From: Spirosoma luteum DSM 19990
GTDB taxonomy: Bacteria > Bacteroidota > Bacteroidia > Cytophagales > Spirosomataceae
Length of the DNA: 64,000 nucleotides
Assembly (NCBI RefSeq): GCF_000374065.1
Contig: NZ_KB893301.1
Location: 151,429-215,428, forward strand
Direction: 5' to 3'
Positions 24,646 to 34,600 of this stretch are shown one piece after another; the stretch's first letter is position 1; every line of letters begins with the position of its first letter. The position numbers were made by a program, and so were the translations under genes. A model generated the notes under the pieces. It had not been told where the DNA came from. It saw only the letters and a list, made by a program, of their open reading frames with translations, and ran no database searches.

Positions 24646-25288
24646 ATAAATTTTTGGCGACTTCGTAGCTGACGAATACGGTACGGTCATTCCCTATTTG
24701 TACCAGCACCGATTTGTCGAAGGCATTGATTTCACTAACCGTCACGATGGACCCCAGTGTTAGGCTGGAGTGGTTGAGGTGCTGCAAAAATTCAGTCGAG
24801 TGTTCCATAACGGCTCTCAGGCAAACGGCTTCTCCGGCTTCGGCATCCGATAGCTTACGGTAGCCCATTTCCGGCATCTGACCCGTTGGCGTTGGAATGG
24901 GATCGCCGTGGGGGTCAAACTGCGGGTGACCTAAAAACGTATCGAGTCGAACCACCAGTTCTTCGGAGCGGATGTGTTCCAGTTCTTCCGCCATGTCGTG
25001 GACTTCATCCCAGCCGAACCCCAGCTTCTGTACCAGAAAAACCTCCCAGAGCCGATGCCGGCGAATAATCTGAAGGGCCAGCCGCTCCCCTTCTTCGGTG
25101 AGCCGTACGCCCTGGTATTTTTTGTAGTGGATAAGCTCCTTGTCGGCCAGTTTCCTGAGCATGTCGGTTACCGAAGCCGCCTTGGTTGCTGTCATCTCCG
25201 CGAGTGCATTCGTACTCACCTCTCCCTGCTGCTTACTAGCCAGATTGTAGATGGTCTTCAGGTAATTTTCTTCGGTGAATGACTGCAT
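24635..25288 (-). CDS. DtxR/MntR-family metal-dependent repressor
   Basis: A 217-residue regulator: N-terminal winged helix (residues 1-65, with ENYLKTIYNLA and AEMTATKAASVTDMLRKLA), metal-binding dimerisation domain (70-140, with RRHRLWEVFLV, EELEHI and GHPQFDPHGDPIP) and a C-terminal SH3-like/FeoA domain (about 150-217). Metal-loaded protein binds operators and shuts off uptake genes. It faces mntH across a 196-base gap that contains a palindromic operator, so it most likely represses mntH and itself in response to manganese or iron. Confidence 0.92.
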   Translation of the reverse strand: MQSFTEENYLKTIYNLASKQQGEVSTNALAEMTATKAASVTDMLRKLADKELIHYKKYQGVRLTEEGERLALQIIRRHRLWEVFLVQKLGFGWDEVHDMAEELEHIRSEELVVRLDTFLGHPQFDPHGDPIPTPTGQMPEMGYRKLSDAEAGEAVCLRAVMEHSTEFLQHLNHSSLTLGSIVTVSEINAFDKSVLVQIGNDRTVFVSYEVAKNLLVS

Positions 25289-25339
25289 GAATGTCGGTAT
25301 TGAATCAAAACGGCAAAAGAACGAAAAACAGTTTGCTCA

Positions 25340-25347
25340 CAAAGGTA
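25340..25347 (-). promoter_or_regulatory. -7 element of the DtxR-family gene
   Basis: TACCTTTG on the minus strand, a full match to TAnnTTTG, 52 bases upstream of the ATG. The sequence 19 bases further out is TTTA, a weak -33 match that overlaps the edge of the operator. Confidence 0.6.
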
Positions 25348-25367
25348 GTTTTTATGTTAAACTTTCT

Positions 25368-25393
25368 AAAAATTTAGGCTGGCCTAAATTTTT
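25368..25393. promoter_or_regulatory. Metal-regulator operator between dtxR-family gene and mntH
   Basis: A 26-base palindrome: arms of 12 (AAAAATTTAGGC and its complement) around a two-base centre. The core TTTAGGC-TG-GCCTAAA matches the operator style of DtxR/MntR/IdeR proteins. It lies between two divergent -7 elements and covers the -33 region of both promoters, so one bound repressor dimer pair could silence both genes. Confidence 0.85.
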
Positions 25394-25407
25394 ATTTCAA
25401 TTATCCT

Positions 25408-25415
25408 TATATTTG
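25408..25415 (+). promoter_or_regulatory. -7 element of mntH
   Basis: TATATTTG, a full match to TAnnTTTG, 69 bases before the chosen mntH ATG and 14 bases after the operator. The region 19 bases upstream is inside the operator and lacks a good TTG. Confidence 0.65.
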
Positions 25416-25484
25416 TTACAGTTGCTTTAACCGTTGGCCGTATCCAGAGCCGGATACAGCAACGATTTTACATACCTGATTGAG

Positions 25485-26825
25485 ATGGAGGTACCCAATA
25501 CGCCGGTAAAGAACTGGCAAGAGACAATAAACGAAGACGAAGCGACTCAGGGACATGCGTCCGTTCGGGTGCCCGTCGGGAAGGGATTTTTCGAGACGTT
25601 ACGGGCTTACATCGGTCCCGGCCTGATGGTTGCCGTTGGGTACATGGACCCGGGCAACTGGGCTACGGGCATTGCGGGTGGGGCTCGTTACGGGTACCGC
25701 CTACTGTCGGTCGTGCTGATTTCCAATCTGTTTGCCATGTTGCTCCAGCATCTGGCGCTCAAACTGGGTATTGCCTCCGGGCGTGACCTGGCGCAGGCCT
25801 GCCGCGACCATTTCAGCCGACCGGTGTCGTTCGTTCTGTGGATACTGGCCGAAATTGCCATTGCCGCCTGCGATCTGGCCGAGGTTATCGGGTCGGCCAT
25901 TGCCCTCAACCTGCTGTTTGGTTTACCCCTCACGGTAGGAATACTTATTACGGCACTGGACGTATTGCTTCTGCTGTTTTTGCAGGGTAGGGGTGTTCAC
26001 GTGCTGGAACGGGTCGTAGCCAGTCTCATCTTTTTGATTGTGGGTTGCTTTGGCTACGAAATGCTGGTGTCCCGGCCCGACATGGCGGGTATTCTGGTTG
26101 GTTTGATACCCCGTACCGAGGTTGTAACCGATCCGGGTATGCTCTATCTGGCTATTGGTATCCTGGGCGCTACCGTTATGCCGCACAATTTGTACCTGCA
26201 CTCCAGTATCGTGCAAACCCGCGCCTACAGCCGCGATGATGCCGGTCGGCGGTCGGCCATCAAGTTTGCTACTATAGATTCTACTGTTTCGTTATTTCTG
26301 GCTTTCTTCATCAATGCCGCCATCCTGATACTGTCGGCGGCTGCGTTTCACTTCTCGGGTAATCAGCAGATTGCGGATATCACCGATGCGCACCGGCTGC
26401 TCGACCCGGTTCTGGGCGTCAAATTTGCCGGGATCATGTTTGCCGTAGCTCTGCTGGCTTCGGGCCAGAACTCCACCCTGACCGGTACTATGGCGGGGCA
26501 GATTGTGATGGAAGGTTTCCTGAAGCTACGGCTCAAGCCCTGGCTGCGTCGGCTCATTACCCGCCTAGTGGCCATCGTTCCTGCGCTGATTGTGGCTATT
26601 CTGTATGGCGAAAAAGGGACCTCCGAACTGCTGGTATTGAGTCAGGTTATTCTATCGTTGCAGCTCAGTTTTGCCGTTGTGCCGCTGGTTCAGTTCACCG
26701 GCGACAAACTGAAGATGGGGAAATTTGTCAACCCGGTTTGGATGAAGGTGCTCTCGTGGGTGGTAACGATACTGATTATTGGTCTGAACGGGTATTTGTT
26801 GTGGGACGCGGTCTTGTCCATATAA
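25485..26825 (+). CDS. mntH: Nramp-family divalent metal transporter (MntH)
   Basis: Proton-driven import of Mn2+ and related metals. The 446-residue protein has 11 predicted spans. The metal site residues are visible: DPGNWATG in span 1 ([19 protein letters not shown]) and the unwound span 6 motif [11 protein letters not shown]. The frame can be extended to a TTG at 25434, but the ATG at 25485 is preferred because it follows the promoter and gives a normal N-terminus ([11 protein letters not shown]). The regulator and operator upstream suggest metal repression. Confidence 0.94.
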   Translation: MEVPNTPVKNWQETINEDEATQGHASVRVPVGKGFFETLRAYIGPGLMVAVGYMDPGNWATGIAGGARYGYRLLSVVLISNLFAMLLQHLALKLGIASGRDLAQACRDHFSRPVSFVLWILAEIAIAACDLAEVIGSAIALNLLFGLPLTVGILITALDVLLLLFLQGRGVHVLERVVASLIFLIVGCFGYEMLVSRPDMAGILVGLIPRTEVVTDPGMLYLAIGILGATVMPHNLYLHSSIVQTRAYSRDDAGRRSAIKFATIDSTVSLFLAFFINAAILILSAAAFHFSGNQQIADITDAHRLLDPVLGVKFAGIMFAVALLASGQNSTLTGTMAGQIVMEGFLKLRLKPWLRRLITRLVAIVPALIVAILYGEKGTSELLVLSQVILSLQLSFAVVPLVQFTGDKLKMGKFVNPVWMKVLSWVVTILIIGLNGYLLWDAVLSI

Positions 26826-26919
26826 CGCCTTTTCTGCCTGTTCCGGCAAAACCATTCGCCGGGAACGTACGTATCTAGTTACAGGTGTTGTAGAGACAAC
26901 TACCTTAGCTAATTGCTCT

Positions 26920-29541
26920 ATGAGGGTAAAAATTTTACTCTTCCTGGTGAGTTTTTTCGTTTTTGCGTCAATAGCCCATTGTCAATCGGTTGTAACGTTT
27001 GATCAGCTACCGGCCAATTATCAGCTTTTTGCGCGTGACAGTACCAACCAGGCCACCGTTATTGTTAGTGGAACAGCCATAGCGCCGGGGCCTGACTCGT
27101 TGTCGGTAGAACTTTGGCGCGAGGGTAAGCTACGGTCCCGGTCCGGCATAACGCTGGCGGTTAGCCGACCCAGTTCGTTCAGCAGCAGTGTCCGGATCAG
27201 GGCCGAAAAAGCCCAGTATGCCATTCGTGTCTACGCCCACATGGGGCGTGATTTCACGTTGATTGCAGAACGTACCCGCCTTGTTTGCGGGGATTTTATT
27301 CAACTCTATGGCCAGTCGAATGCCGCTGCCTTATCGCCAAACTACGCATTCGATGACACCTATCTACGGAATTTCGCTACTTCGGTCACATCAGATCCTT
27401 CTGAGGGGAAGGTAGTCTGGTACCCGGCCAAACAACCTTACGGCGGGTCGGGTATGATTGGCTGGCGTTTGCAGGAGTTGATTCTGGAGCACTTCGGCAT
27501 CCCTACCTGCATTGTGAACGGAGCGGTTGGGGGGGAAGGAATCGACTTTCTGCATTACCGAAATGCGCAAAATCCAGCTGACCTCACTACAGCTTACGGG
27601 CAACTGTTATATCGTCAGCAACAGACACAGGCACTTTCCTCTCTACGGGCTATTATCTGGAAACAGGGTGAAACGGATGCCGGTGGTGCCTTCAAGACTG
27701 CCGACTATTACAGCCGCGAATTCGATAAGCTATATAAAAACTGGCAGCAGGACTATCCATCCAAGCCCCGCATTTACCTCAGTCAGCTCAATTTCCTGCC
27801 CGACCGTAACCCCAGCGCGGGCCGCATCCGCGATTTTCAGCGACGGACAAAAAAAATATACCCTAATCTGGAAACCATTGCCACCGTTGGCACATCCGGG
27901 TTTGAAGGAATCCACTACGCACAGCAGGGTTACCTCCAAACGGCCAACGAGTTGTTCCGCCAGATTGCCCGGGATCTCTATCAGTCCCCGGATACGGTAC
28001 AGATTAATTCCCCGGATATTCAAAAGGCGTATTACAACAGTCGGAAGGACACCGTTACGCTGGTTTTTGACGACCGGATGCAGATGGTCTGGCCCGCTGA
28101 TTCAACCCTGAATGATATAAACACGGGCGAAGCCTACCAGCGCCGGATGAAGGACTTCTTCTATCTGGACGGGCAGGCTAATCTGGTAAGCAGCGGCTCG
28201 GCTAACCAAAAGAGAGTTACCCTGGCCCTGACGTTTCCCGTTTCGGCTACGGCCATAACCTACCTGCCGCCGTTTTTTGCGGACTCGCACGTAACATTTT
28301 ACAATGGGGTTCACCTGACGAATAGCCGGGGGATGCGCGCTTTTTCCTTTGCCGATGTCCCGATTGGTAACGTCCTGCCCGTTGTTGCTCTGAAAAGTGC
28401 CGACCTGCTGCCCGGAAACAGCGTATCTCTTTCCTGGAATGCTGCACCAATGCCCCCTGATACCTACGAGATTGAACGGGCTGACAGCCCGAATGGCCCG
28501 TTCGTTATGATTGGCCGTACCAGCGGCCAGTCTACCAGTTTCACCGATACCACAACTAAACTCCCGGCTGCTGTTGTCTATTACCGGCTGCGGGCTACCA
28601 CTGCTACGGCTGAGTCACCCCCCGGTGCGGCCCTGAGGGTACAAACGACCGATATAGCCTCTGCCACTGAGTCCGCTGATTTACAACTGGCTATGACTAC
28701 GTCGACCAGAGTACCCGTTGTGGGTAGTCCATTTGAGGTAACGCTAACGCTGAGAAACACGGGCTCAACTGCGGTTACGCAGGCCGTTGTAGAGAACCGA
28801 CTCCCTAAAAACATGATCTTCGTTTCCGGTGGTCCGACGGTTAGTTACGCAACGGGTGTGGTATCCATCACGTTCACCTCCTTAACGGCGGGGCAGACTG
28901 TTAGCTTACAGTACGTAGCAACGGTGCAACAACCCGGTCGGTATGTGAACGCGGCACAGGTAATCCGGTCATCCCAACCCGACCCCGATTCTACACCGGG
29001 CAGCGGTACGGCAGATGGGGAAGATGACATGGCGGTAGTCGAACTGCGAACACAACCCGCCAGTGATACGGCTGTTTTTGTCTCGCCCAACCCAAATCAG
29101 CGGCCTATCCCTTCGGTCATCGGCCATAATCCACCCGCTTCGGTTGGTAGCACCGATCAGGCCGATTTGAGTCTGGCCATGGTGAGCAGCCGTCTGGTTG
29201 CCCGGCTGAACGAGGTTATTAGCTTTACACTGACGGTGAGCAACGCCGGTGGTGCTCAGGCAAAGGCAATTACCGTTGTTGACAGCTTGCCCTCCGACCT
29301 GGAGCTGGTAGACGCACCCGGCTGGCAGGTCAACGGGAATCAATTGTCCATTAGGCTAGCGAACCTAAACCCCGGCGAGAGCCGTGCGGTTGTTTTCAGA
29401 GCACGGGCCGTTGGCACAAAAGTCGTAGTGAATGCCGCTCAAATAAACCAGGCCGACATCGCAGACCCCGACTCTATACCGGGCAACGGCACCACAAATG
29501 GCGAAGATGATACCGCTCAGGTGTTCATCCGCAGGTACTGA
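26920..29541 (+). CDS. Secreted SGNH-type carbohydrate esterase with Fn3-like and DUF11 repeats
   Basis: An 873-residue exported protein. After a signal peptide (LLFLVSFFVFASIAHC) and a beta domain comes an SGNH hydrolase (about 125-355): the nucleophile Ser in QLYGQSNAAAL, an AVGGEGIDF block, IIWKQGETDA and GIHYAQQGY supplying the catalytic His. This is the sialate O-acetylesterase/acetylxylan esterase type. A beta region, an Fn3-like domain (about 490-570) and two DUF11 domains (about 585-700 and 745-873) follow. Each DUF11 ends in an acidic loop, DPDSTPGSG..GEDD and DPDSIPGNG..GEDD. No clear T9SS tail is seen. Acts probably on deacetylation of plant or surface glycans. Confidence 0.85.
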   Translation: MRVKILLFLVSFFVFASIAHCQSVVTFDQLPANYQLFARDSTNQATVIVSGTAIAPGPDSLSVELWREGKLRSRSGITLAVSRPSSFSSSVRIRAEKAQYAIRVYAHMGRDFTLIAERTRLVCGDFIQLYGQSNAAALSPNYAFDDTYLRNFATSVTSDPSEGKVVWYPAKQPYGGSGMIGWRLQELILEHFGIPTCIVNGAVGGEGIDFLHYRNAQNPADLTTAYGQLLYRQQQTQALSSLRAIIWKQGETDAGGAFKTADYYSREFDKLYKNWQQDYPSKPRIYLSQLNFLPDRNPSAGRIRDFQRRTKKIYPNLETIATVGTSGFEGIHYAQQGYLQTANELFRQIARDLYQSPDTVQINSPDIQKAYYNSRKDTVTLVFDDRMQMVWPADSTLNDINTGEAYQRRMKDFFYLDGQANLVSSGSANQKRVTLALTFPVSATAITYLPPFFADSHVTFYNGVHLTNSRGMRAFSFADVPIGNVLPVVALKSADLLPGNSVSLSWNAAPMPPDTYEIERADSPNGPFVMIGRTSGQSTSFTDTTTKLPAAVVYYRLRATTATAESPPGAALRVQTTDIASATESADLQLAMTTSTRVPVVGSPFEVTLTLRNTGSTAVTQAVVENRLPKNMIFVSGGPTVSYATGVVSITFTSLTAGQTVSLQYVATVQQPGRYVNAAQVIRSSQPDPDSTPGSGTADGEDDMAVVELRTQPASDTAVFVSPNPNQRPIPSVIGHNPPASVGSTDQADLSLAMVSSRLVARLNEVISFTLTVSNAGGAQAKAITVVDSLPSDLELVDAPGWQVNGNQLSIRLANLNPGESRAVVFRARAVGTKVVVNAAQINQADIADPDSIPGNGTTNGEDDTAQVFIRRY

Positions 29542-29760
29542 GAAGCTGCTTGAGTTAATCACTTTGGCCTACCAATAAGCCTGGTTATGAACGGGCCTTT
29601 TGTCCGTACAAAGCAGGCACAGCGCTTAGTATTACCCACTTCCCGACACGTTCCTGGTGATGGGCACGGATACAGCTTAAAACACCGCGTATGGCTGATT
29701 TAAAACATCCGGTATCTTGATTGGTTCTTACAGAAAGCACGATTCTGTAGAAACCCCGCC

Positions 29761-30705
29761 ATGAAATCAAAAGTACCCTTTTGGCAACGTCTGGGCTTAC
29801 ACTCCTGGTTTCTTAAAGATTCAGCCGTGGCCGATGAGCAGATGATGCCTACGCCGGATATGGTGTATCAGTATATTGTCGACAAATTCAGCGAGTCAAT
29901 TGAACAGTTGTCTTTCGCTAACCGAATCGTTTTTTATCACGAATACATCATATGTCTTAACGCGGACGATTACGGCGAGTTCATGGCCAACAAACAGGGC
30001 CTGTTCGGGCTTATTGCGCAGGAATCGGTTCGGGTGTTTTACGGGCTGCTGAGCGACTGGCGGCTGGCGGGAAAAACGGTCGAACCGTCGGCCGCAAAAT
30101 GGGTGTTCCGGTTTGTATCCCACCCTGATTATGACCGGGGTGACCTGGGATTTATCGGTAAACTTCTGCCTGGTAGCGACCAGCGGGACGATAACGTCCG
30201 GGTGACGTTTATTCCACGCCAGACCGGGATTGCAGAAACATTCGACGTCAATCAGGATATTCTCAAAGGGTTTACATTTTACAGCGAAGGTTATTACGAA
30301 ATTCCGTATGGTGATGATTTGCCGTATGACCAAAAGAAGCCCGTCGTAGACTCCCGGCCTAAGTTAGCCCGCCTGGAAACCATTTTGCCCGACAAAGCAT
30401 TCAGCGGTCGTAAACTCGAGTACATCATTGTCGATGAGGAGGTTATTGTTACCGGTGCGGCAGAAACGAAGGAGACCCTGGCCACATTTCGGGTACCATC
30501 GGACTGGGTTGATACCCCGCATCTGCACATTCGCTATAGCCCGCCTGCCAACCAGTTTTATCTTGCTTCGTATGGGGAGAAAACGCTCCTGAACGAAAAA
30601 GAAGTGGTTCGAAGCGACATCAACACTACGTCATGGGTGGAACTGCCTTTTAACTCGAAGATGCTGCTGAATGGCATCGTAGGTATCAATCTGTTTAAAC
30701 CCTGA
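29761..30705 (+). CDS. FHA-domain protein with FhaA-like N-terminal domain, first gene of the kinase/SEDS-PBP operon
   Basis: A 314-residue cytoplasmic protein. The N-terminal alpha/beta domain (about 30-130) contains FYHEYIICLNADDYGEFM, which resembles the strand-helix unit of the DUF3662 domain found in actinobacterial FhaA. The middle (140-220) is unrecognised. The C-terminal 90 residues, with LHIRYSPPANQFYLASYG and VELPFNSKMLLNGIVGINLF, look like a divergent FHA fold but lack a clean SxxH motif, so phosphothreonine binding may be lost. The next gene starts seven bases downstream and five more follow without a gap, so all six are probably co-transcribed. DUF3662 similarity is from memory and needs a profile search. 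Confidence 0.55.
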   Translation: MKSKVPFWQRLGLHSWFLKDSAVADEQMMPTPDMVYQYIVDKFSESIEQLSFANRIVFYHEYIICLNADDYGEFMANKQGLFGLIAQESVRVFYGLLSDWRLAGKTVEPSAAKWVFRFVSHPDYDRGDLGFIGKLLPGSDQRDDNVRVTFIPRQTGIAETFDVNQDILKGFTFYSEGYYEIPYGDDLPYDQKKPVVDSRPKLARLETILPDKAFSGRKLEYIIVDEEVIVTGAAETKETLATFRVPSDWVDTPHLHIRYSPPANQFYLASYGEKTLLNEKEVVRSDINTTSWVELPFNSKMLLNGIVGINLFKP

Positions 30706-30712
30706 ACAAACC

Positions 30713-30811
30713 ATGTCGACCATTTTATCGGTAGCCTTACTGGGGGTTGGCTTGCTGCTGCTGGTAGCCAATTTTGTCGATATTAAAAAGACCCATAACC
30801 GGAATGACTGA
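30713..30811 (+). CDS. 32-residue single-span membrane protein
   Basis: A short frame that begins ATG 30713 and ends TGA 30809-30811. The peptide is one hydrophobic span (ILSVALLGVGLLLLVANF) with a charged C-terminal tail (DIKKTHNRND), so it should sit in the inner membrane with the tail in the cytoplasm. It starts seven bases after the FHA gene and its stop overlaps the next start (ATGACTGA), a strong sign of coupled translation. In actinobacteria the gene at this place, fhaB, opens with such a span. It could be a membrane tether or regulatory subunit for the cell-wall complex; no family is recognised. Confidence 0.65.
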   Translation: MSTILSVALLGVGLLLLVANFVDIKKTHNRND

Positions 30812-31622
30812 AAACTTCATGGGCCTGACGGACACCGGACGGGTGCGGGAAAATAATGAGGATACCTTCATTGCCGAACGAATCCAGAATAACGGCTTGG
30901 TTCTGGCCTGCGTCATCGACGGCGTGGGCGGCTATGCCTATGGGGAAGTGGCGGCAGCGGTCGCCCGTGAAGCTATTCTCAGTTACTTTACTTCGGGAGA
31001 TAGGGTTACCCTGGATATGGTCTCCCTGAATATGGCGTCTGTACTAAAGGAGACGCTAATCATGGCTAATAACAATATTTTTGCGGTTAAACAGCAGAAT
31101 AGTGGCTACAGTCGGATGGCCTGTGTGCTGACGCTGGCTCTGGTCGACATCAGTAACAACCTGTTTTTCTACGCCCATATTGGGGATACCCGACTGTATC
31201 TGCTGCGGGATGAATCGCTGATAAAAATAGCGAAGGACCATTCGTTCGTTGGTTTCCTCGAAGACACCGGTCGATTATCAGAAGCGGAAGCCATGCGGCA
31301 CCCCAAACGCAATGAAATCGATAAGGCGCTGGGTTTTTACCCGCAGATTGATACCCCCGATGATTACATCGAGACCGGTCAGTCGCCTTTTCTGCCGGGT
31401 GACTTGCTCCTGCTATGCAGTGACGGGCTAACCGACTTCGTGCCCAAAGGGGAAATTACGGCCATTTTGGCGGGGGACGGATCGCTGGCCGAAAAAGTAG
31501 CGCAGCTGGTGGCGGCAGCCAATGAAAGGGGTGGACGCGATAATATCACCGTTGTGCTGGTACACCATGACCAACCTTCCCGTACCCTTCAGGCGATCCG
31601 GTCCGGTCAACAAAACGGATAA
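30804..31622 (+). CDS. PP2C-family Ser/Thr protein phosphatase (PstP-like)
   Basis: A 272-residue cytoplasmic phosphatase that should remove phosphate from Thr/Ser residues set by the kinase encoded downstream. Metal-binding residues are all there: GLTDTGRVRENNED (7-20, Asp20), VIDGVGGYAYGE (38-48, Asp39), CSDGLTDF near residue 205 and RDNITVVLV near 245. The sequence has no membrane span, unlike mycobacterial PstP; the 32-residue membrane protein whose stop overlaps this start may supply the membrane link. The ATG at 30804 is preferred over an upstream TTG because of the overlap and the PP2C N-terminus. Confidence 0.93.
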   Translation: MTENFMGLTDTGRVRENNEDTFIAERIQNNGLVLACVIDGVGGYAYGEVAAAVAREAILSYFTSGDRVTLDMVSLNMASVLKETLIMANNNIFAVKQQNSGYSRMACVLTLALVDISNNLFFYAHIGDTRLYLLRDESLIKIAKDHSFVGFLEDTGRLSEAEAMRHPKRNEIDKALGFYPQIDTPDDYIETGQSPFLPGDLLLLCSDGLTDFVPKGEITAILAGDGSLAEKVAQLVAAANERGGRDNITVVLVHHDQPSRTLQAIRSGQQNG

Positions 31623-31627
31623 GCAGC

Positions 31628-34600
31628 ATGGTTCAGAAAACACCCCCACCGACTGGCAGGAAAACAGAGCGATTCTTTTTAGCGCTGATTTCCACCGTGC
31701 TGGGGATGCTGTTCTATACGGTATTCATGGTGCTCCAGAACGACTTCCGGGATGTCGATGAGCGGTTGCAGAGCGGAACAATCGTAAACCTAAACGGCAA
31801 AAACAGCCCGGCAAATTTGGCAGCCCTACTGGAAAAAGGCTATTATTTTGACGACAACCAGGATGTCCGTTTCATTCAGGAAGCCCTTACCAGCGCCCTG
31901 CGTGCCGATTCGTCGGTCATTGACAACGTCGGTGAGTTGAACAAGCACCGATTTGCTGTTTTAGCGGATGATGCGTTCATCCGGGGTGGAAACTCATTTA
32001 AGAAACGGGCCGCTTTTTCGCGGTCGTTACTGGGGCTTACCGATGATGATTCGCTTAAATTTCACGCCGTACTGCCGTCCTCGTTGCCATCCGTCACCGA
32101 CGTTGGTTTGCGGGGTTACCGCCTGAGCGGCACCGTTCGCAGTGGGACGGATAGTGTGGCAAGGGGCGTAACAGTCCGGTTAACACTGGTTTTGCCGCCC
32201 GACAGCACCGACCTCGGCGATGGAAATGATGGAGTCGAGGCAAAAGAGAGTACGGAGCGTAAACCGGGAGTCACCGCCGTATACGGAGTAGATGCGGGTC
32301 ATAAGCGATCCTTACGGGCATTGACCGCCCTGGCCCGGACGGACGCGCAGGGTGGCTTCGCCTTTATTAACCTGCCTGCTGGCCGGGCGTTCGAAGTGGG
32401 GCCCCTACAGCCGGGCTATCAGTTTGGTTCCTCACAAGGGGTGTCCGCCCTGACCCGCGACGTTTCATTCACATTTTATCGGGCACCTCACACCATCAAA
32501 CTCTTGTCGACCCGTGAGTTTATCATCCTCAAAAAAGAAAGATCACTGATTGTCCGAACGCCCGCCGAATTTAACGAGTGGTTTAAATGGATAGTGGGTG
32601 GCTTTTTCGGCGGATTTCTCTTACTGCATCTGCTCGTTAGCTTCCGGCTCCCGCAGGCCGATCCGCTCATTATGCCCGTCATTATGCTCCTGACCGGGTT
32701 GTCCTTCCTGATTCTGCTCGGCCTGCAGGACCCCCTCCGCGATCGGTTTCTGGCTAAATCCACCCTGCTGTATTTTGGTGTAGCGGTGGTTGGCATGAGC
32801 GTCCTCTTGAGTATCAATCTGCGTCGATTCACACCGGATTCGGGCTTATACCGACTGTTTATTTTTAAAAGAATCCACTCGGCAGCCAACGGGTGGCCCT
32901 GGGCTATGGTTGCTACAGCCCTGTTGATTGGTACAATTCTGTTTGGTACGGGACCGGAGGGCAGCGGAGTTCGGGTGAACCTGCTTGGTATTCAGCCGAG
33001 TGAATTCGTTAAGTTTTTGCTCATCCTTTTCCTGGCGGGCTTTTTTACAACCAACGAAAAATTGATCAGCGAGTATCGCCGTTGGCAAAAACGGTGGTCA
33101 TTTTTCTCCTTTGCCCTGCTGGCTATTGGCGTGTGCATTCTGCTTTTTCTGTTGCTGGGCGATCTGGGGCCAGCCATGGTCGTGTGCTTTACGTTTATCA
33201 TCCTGTTCGCGTTTTCGCGGGGCGACTTTAGCTTCATGGTCGGTGCGGTGGTGTTCTACGTGCTGGCTACGTGGCTGCTGAAAAATCCCTGGTTAGCTAC
33301 CGGACTCACCGCTGCGGGTCTCCTGCTGGCCCAACTGTTGCTACCAAAAGGGGTAAGCGAGTCGGCGCTGATGGCCTTGGTTGTCATTGCCGGGTTTCTG
33401 CTGATCGATCAGCTTCCATTTGTCGATACGTTGTTTCCCGGCCCGGTGCAGCGGTTGGTGGAGCGCAAAGCCATCTGGCAAGACGCCTGGGACAATGAAG
33501 TGTACGGGGGCGACCATGTAGCGAATGGCATATGGGCGATGGCCGGTGGAGGGCTGACGGGGCAGGGTATTGGGCAGGGATTTTCCCGAACTATACCAGC
33601 CGCGCATACGGATATGGTGCTGCCCGCCATTGGTGAAGCCTTGGGCGGGGCTGGCATCGCCTGCGTATTTATCCTGTTTCTGATCTACCTGCACCGGTCG
33701 GTTCTGATCGGTCGACAGACCGGTACGCCATTTCTGTTTTACGTCTGTGCGGGCATTGGCATCAGTACGTTTGTGCAGTTTCTGCTCATTGCGGGCGGTT
33801 CCACGGGCGCGCTACCCCTGTCTGGTGTTGCCCTGCCGTTTATCAGCTACGGCGGGTCGTCACTGATCGCTAATTTTCTGGCCGCCGGTTTCCTGCTATC
33901 GGCTTCTGCGGTTCGGGGTACAGCCGTTCAGATGACTTACATTGCCAACCAGCAGGACAAACACATCATCCCGGCCCTGGTGGCGGCCTGCGTTGGTCTG
34001 GCGCTGCTCATCTGGTACATAACGCCGTATGTTATCGACAACCGGAGTTGGATTGTGCAACCCGCTTTAGTGGCCGACCGAAGTGGGAGACGTATGTTCA
34101 GTTATAATCCCCGCATCGGTATCCTGATGAACAAACTACAGGCTGGTTCACTCTATGACCGGGAAGGCCGCCTGCTGGCCACGGGCAATCCCAAACTCAT
34201 TCGGGAGCAGCCGAAGCGGCTACTCCCCGCCGGTATTCCTGCCTATAATCTGGACTCTGCTATGCGTAAGCGGCTGGACCGGTTTTACCCTTTAAATCAG
34301 CAATTATTCTTCTGGGTAGGTGACGCCAATACGGATGTGTTCCGGGGTGGCACCAATGGTTATTTTGCTGAGTATAAACATGCCGCCGACCTTCGGGGGT
34401 TTGCTTCTCCCGAAACGACGTACCCGGTTGTGGCGACCCAGTTTCGGGAAGACCGGTTTTTGCCCCGGCATTTGCAGCAGATGACCGTGAGCCGACAGGA
34501 TTACAGCGCCCTGACGCCGTTGCTGCTGGCGGGCATAAATAGCCCGCAGGTAGAAGCGTTCAGGAAACGAAACCGCGATGTGCAGCTTACGGTAGATGGG

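Noticed and set aside
30713-30811. The small membrane frame as mere upstream extension of the PP2C gene
   Set aside because: It is in a different frame from the phosphatase and ends in its own stop codon, so it is a separate product if translated.
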